Source: Verrucomicrobiota bacterium (GTDB taxonomy: Bacteria > Verrucomicrobiota > Verrucomicrobiia > Chthoniobacterales > UBA10450). Taken from it: 8,819 nt of DNA. The notes below the pieces were generated by a model. The model made no database searches. It saw only the letters and a list, made by a program, of their open reading frames with translations, and had not been told where the DNA came from. Where the stretch lies: the NCBI GenBank assembly GCA_003219225.1, contig QHPZ01000242.1, positions 1 through 8,819 of the forward strand, in the 5' to 3' direction. Each line of letters opens with the position of its first letter. Position 1 is the first letter of the stretch. Shown piece after piece: positions 1 through 5,611 of the stretch. The translations under genes were made by a program, and so were the position numbers.

Positions 1-2
1 TT

Positions 3-719
3 TATCCTTTCCAGGCCAGGATAGCGCGCGACATGATCGACATCTCGGATGTGTGCGTCGTCAGCAGCAACACAATCGAGCAAGCGATCCACGATTTCGA
101 TCAGCAAAAGCCTGTGCGCCTCGTCCCCGTCATGTCGAACTTCGGCGAGCCAACGGCTCTTGATTCCGACGAAAAATCGCCGCGGCATTGGGTGATTTGC
201 GGCGGCACCAGTTTGATTTTGCGCTCACTGCGCTCCTTTTTCGATGTGCAGGCATCCATCCCGCAGGGCTATCTGCCCGACCAGCTCGACGTCTTTGGTG
301 GCCGCAAATCCGATGCAGTTCGCCAGTGGGTTCGAAGGATCAAACGAACGCTGCGCGGCATCTCCTGCCGCTACGAACCCGAAACCACTGCGGCTGCCGC
401 CTCCGAGATTCTGCGCGGCTGCTCTTTTGCCTGGATCGACTACTTTGGAAAAGGAAAAGTCTGGCCGGGCATGATTTTCAAGTCTGGTTCATTTGCGGCG
501 TGTTGCGCACATGGCGTGGTGCCCATCGCGTCGCATGCAGCACCGCCGCCGCCCATTGCGGGCGAGCCGTTTCCGGCCTGGTATTTCGTCAATGCGCACA
601 GCGCGAAATTTCCCGGACCGGGACAGCTCGGTCCGGCGAGCGAAAAAATTCACGCCTGGTATCACCGGCACGCTTCGGCCGCATGCGCCGCGCGCATCTA
701 CGCGGAGGTGCTCGCATGA
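3..719 (+). CDS. Probable glycosyltransferase (GT-B-like), C-terminal part, cut by left edge
   Basis: The frame is open to the first base of the window. The ATG at 33 follows in-frame codons reading YPFQARIARD, so it is probably internal and 238 residues of a longer protein are visible. The visible part starts with a strand-like segment (DVCVVSSNTIEQ) typical of the end of a GT-B N-terminal domain. Further on, SFAWIDYFGKGKVWPGMIFKSG followed by AHGVVPI resembles the nucleotide-sugar-binding half of GT-B enzymes, where a Gly/Ser-rich loop and a 'capital of attention' position precede a short strand. I see no clear E-x7-E motif, so family membership is uncertain. It would act in the cytoplasm, adding a sugar to a polysaccharide precursor. 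The stop overlaps the next gene's start (ATGA), suggesting translational coupling in one operon. A different sugar-processing enzyme remains possible. Confidence 0.5.
   Translation, partial: YPFQARIARDMIDISDVCVVSSNTIEQAIHDFDQQKPVRLVPVMSNFGEPTALDSDEKSPRHWVICGGTSLILRSLRSFFDVQASIPQGYLPDQLDVFGGRKSDAVRQWVRRIKRTLRGISCRYEPETTAAAASEILRGCSFAWIDYFGKGKVWPGMIFKSGSFAACCAHGVVPIASHAAPPPPIAGEPFPAWYFVNAHSAKFPGPGQLGPASEKIHAWYHRHASAACAARIYAEVLA
704..708 (+). promoter_or_regulatory. Strong Shine-Dalgarno (GGAGG) for the GT2 gene
   Basis: GGAGG at 704-708 lies 7 bases before the ATG at 716, inside the end of the preceding gene. This is the clearest ribosome-binding site in the window and fixes 716 as the start, even though the same frame is open much further upstream (from about 188) as a shadow of gene 1. 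Confidence 0.7.
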
Positions 720-997
720 CGAGACATTTCGATGACCTCACCATCGCGACGACGGTGCAAAACAACATCGCGTTGTGCATCGCCATGCTGCGTTCGTTCG
801 ATGCGAACGTCGGCACGCCTGCCGGGATCATTGTTCTCGACGACGCCTCCGAAATGCCTCCGCACTTTCCAACTTTCAGCGCGCCGGTGTTCACGCTGCG
901 AAATCAAACCGCGGCTGGTTTTTGCAAAGCGGCCGACCGCGCATTGCGCGAGGTACAAACCAAATACGCGCTGCTGGTTGACGCCGACGTCGTGTTC

Positions 998-1000
998 TAG
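998..1000 (+). other. In-frame TAG splitting the GT2 gene
   Basis: The codon sits directly between VDADVVF and PGDFEGGY, both in the same frame and both matching the GT2 fold, so no frameshift is involved. It is a single-codon lesion five codons after the first Asp of the metal-binding DAD. A stop here leaves a 94-residue N-terminal fragment without acceptor site. Confidence 0.85.
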
Positions 1001-1033
1001 CCGGGCGATTTCGAGGGCGGCTACCACGAGTTC

Positions 1034-1615
1034 ATGAAAAACAACTGGGCGTGGGTAAATTTTCGGCAGACCAGTTTCGAGGGCCGAGCGCAGGACTCGT
1101 TTGAACATCCACTGATGCCGCCGTGGGTTTTCGCGGCCGGCAATCAGGTCTTTGCGGCGTGGCAGAAATTCCAGCGTCCGCCGAAACCGCTTCCCGGCGA
1201 GCGCATCGCCGCAGTCGACGCCGCGCACTCGAGCTGCGCGCTCGTGAATCTGGAAGCGTTCCGGGCCGTTGACGGCTTCGATCTCGAGTTTTGGCAATGC
1301 CAGTCCGATGTCGATCTTAGCCTGCGCCTGCGCGAACGCGGCCATCGTGTCGGCGTGGATCTCAGCTACACCATCAAACACCATGGCGCCGGCGGCAAAA
1401 CCGGACAATTCGCGCGCGTTCACGATCTGTATCGCGCGCGGCTGCGCCTTTATGAACGCGCGTATCCGCGCAGCCGCCATTATCTGCGACCGACCTTACT
1501 TGTTAGGCACGCGCTCGAGCTGATCTGGTTCGCATTAATTGCTCCGTTTAAAAAAGACGGGCGACTCCGGTCGCGCCTCGAACTGCTGAAAGGAGTTTGG
1601 AAAGGTTATCGCTGA
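1034..1615 (+). CDS. C-terminal fragment of the split GT2, possible separate reading frame
   Basis: If translation ends at the amber codon, the next in-frame ATG is at 1034 and would give 193 residues (MKNNWAWVNF start). It has only a weak upstream GAG and no good ribosome-binding site, so efficient reinitiation is doubtful. The fragment contains the acceptor-side motif QSDVDLSLRLRERG at its residues 90-103, HHGAGG at 116-121, and a hydrophobic stretch LELIWFALIAPF near 160-172 that may sit on the membrane. It lacks the nucleotide-binding strand and DAD, so it should be inactive alone. It is listed because an automatic gene caller would report it as a gene; biologically it is the second half of the preceding entry. 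Confidence 0.55.
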   Translation: MKNNWAWVNFRQTSFEGRAQDSFEHPLMPPWVFAAGNQVFAAWQKFQRPPKPLPGERIAAVDAAHSSCALVNLEAFRAVDGFDLEFWQCQSDVDLSLRLRERGHRVGVDLSYTIKHHGAGGKTGQFARVHDLYRARLRLYERAYPRSRHYLRPTLLVRHALELIWFALIAPFKKDGRLRSRLELLKGVWKGYR

Positions 1616-1709
1616 ACCCAATTCGGCCGAAACGATTGGCGCGCTTGCAACTCAGCTCGATTCGCTGCTCGCGAAATACAATCAGCAGTCTGACGAGTCG
1701 ACGGAGGCT
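1608..1709 (+). other. Probable upstream coding extension of the methyltransferase lacking a canonical start
   Basis: The stretch between the GT2 stop (1613-1615) and the GTG at 1710 is open in the methyltransferase frame back to a TGA at 1587-1589. Its codons look like real coding sequence, with helix-like residues (IGALATQLDSLLAKY) leading into PEWILPP. The natural start position would be 1608, where the codon is ATC; ATG there would give an 8-base overlap with gene 2, with AGGAG at 1591-1595 upstream. So the start may be a mutated ATG, a rare ATC start, or the gene may truly begin at 1710. Confidence 0.4.
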
Positions 1710-2372
1710 GTGCCGGAATGGATTCTTCCGCCCCGCAGTTGCCAACTGCTACAAGACATTGCCAAGCCTCTCCTGCCCGACAGTCGCGCGTTCGAATTCG
1801 GCTCGGGCCGCTCGACTCATGCGCTGCGCCGCACCTTTGCCGGCGTAATCACTCTCGAGCATTCCGCCGATTGGCTGGAAAAGACCGACAACTTCGCCAC
1901 AGCTCCACGGGATGCGCCGGAACTTGACTGCTTAAAGCGGTCAAGTCTAACGAGTGACTTCGTTACCAAGCGTTCGTTGGATAGCACCTTCGTTCTTCGC
2001 CTGACACGTTGCTGGAACAGACTGCGCTTGATCGAATCGTTTAACCTCGCCAAGCACGCCGATGTTCTCGCGCGTCTCAAACAAGCTCGGTTCATTCTCG
2101 TGGATAGCCCGCCAAATCCGGCCAAGCGTGAGCACGCGCTCTTTCTCGCGCTGCGTCACGCTGTGCCTGGTGCTGTAATCATGCTCGATGATCTGGAAAT
2201 TCGCGCGACCGCGCGTTTTGCTCACAGATTTGCGCGCCAAAACCGGAAGCAGTTTCGTTTTTGGCGCGTGAACATCGATCACAAGCTCGGCGTCTTTTTG
2301 AAGCTGCGCCCGGGCCGGCTTCACTCCCGGCCGAGTTTGATCGAGTTTGTCGGCACTTGGTTGCGCGCGTGA
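1710..2372 (+). CDS. Class I SAM-dependent methyltransferase-like protein with palindromic insert
   Basis: From the GTG at 1710 this gives 220 residues. FEFGSGRST at 28-36 is the glycine-rich SAM-binding loop (motif I). TLEH at 48-51 supplies the acidic residue at the end of strand 2, FILVDSPPN at 128-136 is the strand 4 motif and VIMLDD at 156-161 is strand 5. It probably methylates a sugar or glycan intermediate, given the neighbours; the substrate cannot be read from sequence. Residues 71-91 are encoded by palindromic, lower-GC DNA with rare codons (TTA, CTA, TCA, AGT) and look like an insertion between strands 2 and 4. The start is uncertain: the same frame reads sensible protein from about 1608 (IAEPNSAETIGALATQL), but no ATG, GTG or TTG occurs before 1710. 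The GGAGG at 1703-1707 is only 2 bases from the GTG, too close to be convincing. Confidence 0.7.
   Translation: MPEWILPPRSCQLLQDIAKPLLPDSRAFEFGSGRSTHALRRTFAGVITLEHSADWLEKTDNFATAPRDAPELDCLKRSSLTSDFVTKRSLDSTFVLRLTRCWNRLRLIESFNLAKHADVLARLKQARFILVDSPPNPAKREHALFLALRHAVPGAVIMLDDLEIRATARFAHRFARQNRKQFRFWRVNIDHKLGVFLKLRPGRLHSRPSLIEFVGTWLRA
1922..1980 (+). repeat. Three abutting palindromes within the methyltransferase gene
   Basis: Three inverted repeats follow each other almost without gaps. 1922-1946 is a 25-base near-perfect palindrome centred on A1934 (12 pairs, one of them T-G). 1948-1965 pairs TAACGA with TCGTTA around a 4-6 base loop. 1966-1980 pairs CCAA-CG with CG-TTGG with one bulged G. By my count GC is 28/60 in 1921-1980, against 37/60 in the 60 bases before and 31/60 after. 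The reading frame stays open throughout (residues about 71-91). This looks like a small palindromic element inserted in frame, analogous to Rickettsia palindromic elements, but I cannot compare it with other copies. Confidence 0.55.
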
Positions 2373-2374
2373 AG

Positions 2375-3376
2375 ATGAAGATTCTGCTCGGGTCACATCA
2401 TTTTGCGCCGAGCATCGGCGGAATTGAGACGGCGTCGGAGCTGCTGGCGCGCGAGTTCGTGAAGCTCGGCCACGAAGTGCACGTGATTACGCAGACGGCG
2501 GATGGAGATGATTTTCCTTTTCGGGTGATTCGAAGGCCCGGCGCGCGCGAGCTGCTGCGGCAGGTGTCGTGGTGCGATGTGTTTCTCCAGAACAACATTT
2601 CGCTGCGCACATTTTGGCCGTTGTTGTTTGTGCGGCGACGGCTGTTTGTCGTGCATCAGACCTGGATTAGAAATCCGCGCGGCGAGATTGGCTGGCACGA
2701 ACGGCTCAAACATTTTGTTCTGCGTTTCGCCAGATCGATCGCCATTAGCAAAGCCGTGGCCGATGAATTGCCAACACCCGTGCTCGTCATCCCGAATTCA
2801 TATGACGATGAAATCTTCAGACGTTTTGAAGGAACAGATCGCGCCAGAGATCTCGTTTATGTCGGGCGGCTGGTTTGCGATAAAGGCGTCGATCTCCTGA
2901 TCGAAGCATTGTCGATCTTGCGAGAGTCCGGCACCGAGACCCGCTTGACGGTGGTGGGCGACGGACCCGACCGCTCCAGATTGGAAAAGCAGGTCGCTGA
3001 ACTCGCGCTGCAATCGTCGGTGGAATTCGTTGGCAGCGTGAACAGCTTGCAGCTGGCGGAAATCCTCAATCACCATCGTATTCTTGTTGTGCCGTCGCGC
3101 TGGCCGGAGCCGTTTGGAATTGTGGCTTTGGAAGGGATTGGGTGTGGCTGCGCGGTAGTCGGGTCCGATCAGGGCGGGTTACCGGAGGCAATCGGCCAAT
3201 GCGGCGTAACATTTCCGAACAACGATGTGCGCCTTCTCGCCAACGCCCTTAGCCAACTGATCCACAATGCCGCGCAGCGCGACCTGCTGCGAAGCAACGC
3301 CAGCTCGCATCTTGCGCGCTTTACGAAACGACGCGTGGCCGAGGCGTACCTCGAATTCATCGAGAAAAATTTGTAG
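2375..3376 (+). CDS. Glycosyltransferase family 4 (GT-B)
   Basis: A 333-residue retaining glycosyltransferase that moves a sugar from a nucleotide-sugar to a growing glycan at the cytoplasmic membrane face. The N-terminal acceptor domain opens with MKILLGSHHFAPSIGGIE, with the GGIE loop at 15-18 characteristic of GT4. The C-terminal domain has YVGRL at 162-166 followed by KG at 170-171, VVGDGP at 193-198 and the E-x7-E motif EPFGIVALE at 245-253, then GGLPE at 267-271. Length is a little short of the usual 350-400 residues. The start may be ATG 2375, matching the usual Met-Lys-Ile opening, or the in-frame GTG at 2369, whose GTGA would overlap the preceding stop by four bases; neither has a strong ribosome-binding site. 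The gene ends in TAG. Donor and acceptor sugars cannot be told from sequence. Confidence 0.92.
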   Translation: MKILLGSHHFAPSIGGIETASELLAREFVKLGHEVHVITQTADGDDFPFRVIRRPGARELLRQVSWCDVFLQNNISLRTFWPLLFVRRRLFVVHQTWIRNPRGEIGWHERLKHFVLRFARSIAISKAVADELPTPVLVIPNSYDDEIFRRFEGTDRARDLVYVGRLVCDKGVDLLIEALSILRESGTETRLTVVGDGPDRSRLEKQVAELALQSSVEFVGSVNSLQLAEILNHHRILVVPSRWPEPFGIVALEGIGCGCAVVGSDQGGLPEAIGQCGVTFPNNDVRLLANALSQLIHNAAQRDLLRSNASSHLARFTKRRVAEAYLEFIEKNL

Positions 3377-3388
3377 CGCGCCACGATA

Positions 3389-3413
3389 AAACGCCGGATG
3401 AAAGTCGGCGTTT
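3389..3413 (+). other. Stem-loop between the two GT4 genes
   Basis: AAACGCCG (3389-3396) and CGGCGTTT (3406-3413) form a perfect 8-base inverted repeat around a 9-base loop, in the 46-base gap after gene 4. It could be an attenuator or weak terminator because A's pair with T's at the base, but no T-run follows the stem and the next gene starts 10 bases later, so a true intrinsic terminator is doubtful. Confidence 0.35.
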
Positions 3414-3422
3414 GATGCGCCG

Positions 3423-4652
3423 ATGATCGTCCTCACTCATCCGACGGGAAACGCGAATGTCCGCGCAGTGCTCGAAGCCCTCGAGCATGCCGGCCTGCTT
3501 GCGCGCTTCGTGACGACGCTTGGTTGGTCGGAAGTTTCGTATCCACAGCTCGCGTCTCGAATTCGTGGCAAACTCCGCCGCAATTACCAATTGCCCGCGG
3601 ACAAGATCGACATCCACCCGGTGCGGGAAGCAGTGCGTTTGGTCGCCGGCGCTTTGGGCCTACGCCGGCTCACGGACAAGGAAGCAGCGTGGGCGAGCGT
3701 CGACGCCGTTTATCAAAGTCTTGATCGCGAAGCGGCGCGCCGGCTGCGTCATGGCGAGTCCGGCACGCGTGTCCGCGGCGTTTATGCTTATGAAGATTGC
3801 GCCGAACAATTGTTCGCGACTGCGGCTGAGCTCGGGCTGAAACGGATTTACGATCTTCCGATCGTTTACTGGGAAACCGCGCAACATTTGCTGCGCGAAG
3901 AAGCGGAACGGTACCCGGATTGGGAGCCGACACTCGGCGGCACGCGCGACTCGAAAGCGAAGCTCGCGCGCAAAACACACGAGTTCGCGCTGGCCGATTT
4001 GGTCGTTTGCCCGAGCAATTTCGTTCTCGAATCGTTGCCGGCTGAGGCGCGGGAAAAGAAACAAGTTTTGGTCGCGCCTTTTGGGTCGCCGATCGTCGAA
4101 GTTCCCTCCAACAGCAAACGCGATGCCGGTCCGCTGCGAGTGTTATTTGCCGGCGCCCTCACACAGCGCAAAGGGTTGGCGGATTTATTTGCGGCGATGA
4201 AACTGGTCGATTCCGCGACGGTGCATCTTGTGGTGATGGGCTCGACTGTTTTGCCACTCGACTGGTATCGCGTCAAATTCCGCCATTTGATTTACGAGCG
4301 GCCGCGCCCGCATTCCGAGGTGCTCCGACTGATGCGGACGTGCGATGTTCTGGTCCTGCCCTCGATCGTTGAAGGTCGGGCGCTCGTGCAACAGGAGGCG
4401 ATGGCATGCGGACTTCCTGTGATCGCAACAAAAAATGCCGGCGGCGACGATTTGATCGAGGAGGGCCGCACAGGCTTTTTGGTGCCGATCCGTTCGCCGG
4501 AAACAATCGCGGAGAAAATCAACTGGCTTGTGGCGGACCGGTCGCGCATTAGCGAAATGGGCGCCGCAGCCCGGGTACGGGCGCGCGAGTTTACCTGGCG
4601 CGCTTACGGTGAGAAGATCGTGGCCGCAATTCGCGAGCTGCTTCGCGCGTAA
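3423..4652 (+). CDS. Glycosyltransferase family 4 (GT-B)
   Basis: A 409-residue GT4-type enzyme expected to extend the glycan in the cytoplasm. The N-terminal acceptor half is divergent: it lacks the usual GG-x-E loop and starts MIVLTHPTGNANVRAVLEAL. The end of this half shows LADLVVCPSNFVLESL at about 190-205, the inter-domain strand common to GT4. The donor half is clear: VLFAGALTQRKG at 240-251 (the phosphate-binding strand with K/G), VLVLPSIVEGRALVQQEAMACGLPVIAT with E-x7-E at 317-325, and GRTGFLVP at 348-355. The closest relatives by style are enzymes with long N-terminal domains handling internal residues of exopolysaccharides. The ATG at 3423 is the first in frame after a TGA at 3399-3401; there is no strong ribosome-binding site, and two tiny overlapping ORFs end at or near the start, hinting at coupled translation from gene 4. 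Confidence 0.9.
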   Translation: MIVLTHPTGNANVRAVLEALEHAGLLARFVTTLGWSEVSYPQLASRIRGKLRRNYQLPADKIDIHPVREAVRLVAGALGLRRLTDKEAAWASVDAVYQSLDREAARRLRHGESGTRVRGVYAYEDCAEQLFATAAELGLKRIYDLPIVYWETAQHLLREEAERYPDWEPTLGGTRDSKAKLARKTHEFALADLVVCPSNFVLESLPAEAREKKQVLVAPFGSPIVEVPSNSKRDAGPLRVLFAGALTQRKGLADLFAAMKLVDSATVHLVVMGSTVLPLDWYRVKFRHLIYERPRPHSEVLRLMRTCDVLVLPSIVEGRALVQQEAMACGLPVIATKNAGGDDLIEEGRTGFLVPIRSPETIAEKINWLVADRSRISEMGAAARVRAREFTWRAYGEKIVAAIRELLRA

Positions 4653-4673
4653 GATCGACAATCACTCGAAAGC

Positions 4674-5501
4674 ATGAGGCGTTTTCTCAAAAGATATTTC
4701 GCGCGTCTCGTGCCCGGTTTTGTTCGCGCGCGGTTGAAAGCGCGAGCGGCAGCAACTTTCAAGGAGCGAGCCAACGCCAACTTCACCCTTGCCGAAACGG
4801 ACGAAGCCTTGTCCTGCAAAATCGACCTGCATGCTTTGCCTGCGGTGAACGACTCCTTCTCGTTTCAGGCGCCGCTCAGTTGCAAGGATCAGTTGGTCCA
4901 ATTCACGGCCGCACCCTCCGAGCGCGCCGAGTTCGAGAGCCTGGCGGTGTCGGCATTATTTTGCGCGGCCGATCCGCGCAATCGCGTATTCAGTTTCGAG
5001 CCTTCGCCGGTTTTGGTGAAGCGACTTTTGGAAATCCGCGAACTCAATTGTTTCGGCGAGCGGATGCAAATCGAAGCGATCGGGATTGGCGACACGACCA
5101 AGCGCGCGGAGATGCTGCTCGACCCAGTGGGCGGGTTCGTGCAGGTGCAACGTTTCGCGCACACGATGTGGGCGGCGCCGGAGCCGATCGCGGTGCAAAT
5201 CGAGCGCCTCCCGGATGCGGCGGCGCGTCTCGGCGTTGTGCCGCAATTCATCAAACTGGACGTGGAAGGCTACGAGTACGAAGCAATCGCGGGCGCGCTC
5301 GAGTTTCTCGCCCGCCACAAGCCGACGATTTTTTTGGAGCTCCACCTTAATTATCTTGATGAACGAAATTTGTCCGCCAGAGTCGTGGTCGAAATGCTCG
5401 GCCAATGCGGCTACGGCTTTTACACGTGTGGCGGATCGCCGTTGAAAGGCAGGCAGCTGTATGATTTGCCGCTACCGAGCGTGCACGTGGTCGCGCGATA
5501 A
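4674..5501 (+). CDS. FkbM-family methyltransferase with apparent loss of SAM-binding motif I
   Basis: A 275-residue FkbM-type protein; members O-methylate sugars and other glycan or natural-product hydroxyls using SAM. FkbM hallmarks are FSFEPSP at 106-112 (acidic residue binding the SAM ribose), AIGIGD at 135-140, FIKLDVEGYE at 192-201 and PTIFLELHLNY at 217-227. What is missing is the glycine-rich D-x-G-A-x-x-G loop that normally lies 20-30 residues before FEPSP. Here ERAEFESLAV (83-92) runs straight into SALFCAADPRN (93-103). The pieces on both sides look intact, as if about 15-20 codons had been removed in frame around 4949/4950. If so the enzyme would bind SAM poorly or not at all. The gene follows gene 5 by 21 bases with a weak GAAAG site. 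The alternative is a genuinely divergent or regulatory FkbM homologue. Confidence 0.85.
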   Translation: MRRFLKRYFARLVPGFVRARLKARAAATFKERANANFTLAETDEALSCKIDLHALPAVNDSFSFQAPLSCKDQLVQFTAAPSERAEFESLAVSALFCAADPRNRVFSFEPSPVLVKRLLEIRELNCFGERMQIEAIGIGDTTKRAEMLLDPVGGFVQVQRFAHTMWAAPEPIAVQIERLPDAAARLGVVPQFIKLDVEGYEYEAIAGALEFLARHKPTIFLELHLNYLDERNLSARVVVEMLGQCGYGFYTCGGSPLKGRQLYDLPLPSVHVVAR

Positions 5502-5545
5502 CGAAACGCGATTGCCTCCTGTGGCATGCCGATTGCGACGAGAAG

Positions 5546-5611
5546 ATGAACGCAGCGACGGCACACTGGCAGACCACGCCGGTTGATCATCACGACGACG
5601 ATATTTGCTAA
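5546..5611 (+). CDS. Possible 21-residue leader ORF before the membrane protein
   Basis: ATG at 5546, preceded by a purine-rich GAGAAG, opens a 21-codon frame ending in TAA at 5609-5611. The stop shares its last base with the ATG of gene 7 (TAATG). The peptide starts MNAATAHW and ends DHHDDDIC, an unusual His/Asp cluster. A second tiny frame (5526-5549, MPIATRR) ends on an ATGA overlap with this start, so stops and starts are chained towards gene 7. The TAATG junction would suit translational coupling. No homology is recognised and the frame is short enough to be chance. Confidence 0.3.
   Translation: MNAATAHWQTTPVDHHDDDIC

Larger units (their letters stand above)
716..1615 (+). pseudogene. 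Family 2 glycosyltransferase interrupted by an in-frame amber stop
   Basis: Read through TAG at 998-1000, this is one 300-codon frame encoding a GT-A-fold family 2 glycosyltransferase, which transfers a nucleotide-activated sugar to a lipid-linked glycan in the cytoplasm. The first 94 residues hold the nucleotide-binding part: a beta strand with VQNN, then IIVLDDAS at about 38-45, and the metal-binding DAD at 89-91 in LLVDADVVF. The stop replaces residue 95, exactly where families of this type read 'VVF-x-PGDFEG'. Homology continues at once after it, in the same frame, with QSDVDLSLRLRERG (acceptor/catalytic Asp region) and HHGAGGKTG near the C-terminus. Start at 716 is set by GGAGG and by ATGA overlap with gene 1. 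Either the gene is broken, the base is a sequencing error (GAG or CAG to TAG would suffice), or the stop is suppressed. TAG ends genes 4 and 7 normally, so general TAG reassignment is unlikely. Confidence 0.85.

Noticed and set aside
188..715. Upstream extension of the GT2 frame
   Set aside because: Overlaps gene 1 out of frame, gives no meaningful protein, and the GGAGG at 704-708 fixes the start at 716.
998..1000. TAG as programmed recoding (for example pyrrolysine)
   Set aside because: TAG is used as a normal terminator for genes 4 and 7, and a glycosyltransferase has no known need for a special residue at this point.
698..1480. 260-codon ORF on the minus strand
   Set aside because: It lies antisense to the GT2 gene, has no ribosome-binding site or recognisable motif, and is Arg/Ala-rich as expected for the reverse strand of GC-rich coding DNA.
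1922..1946. Palindrome as an intrinsic terminator or operator
   Set aside because: It lies inside an open coding frame, with no T-run after it and no promoter nearby; an inserted element explains it better.
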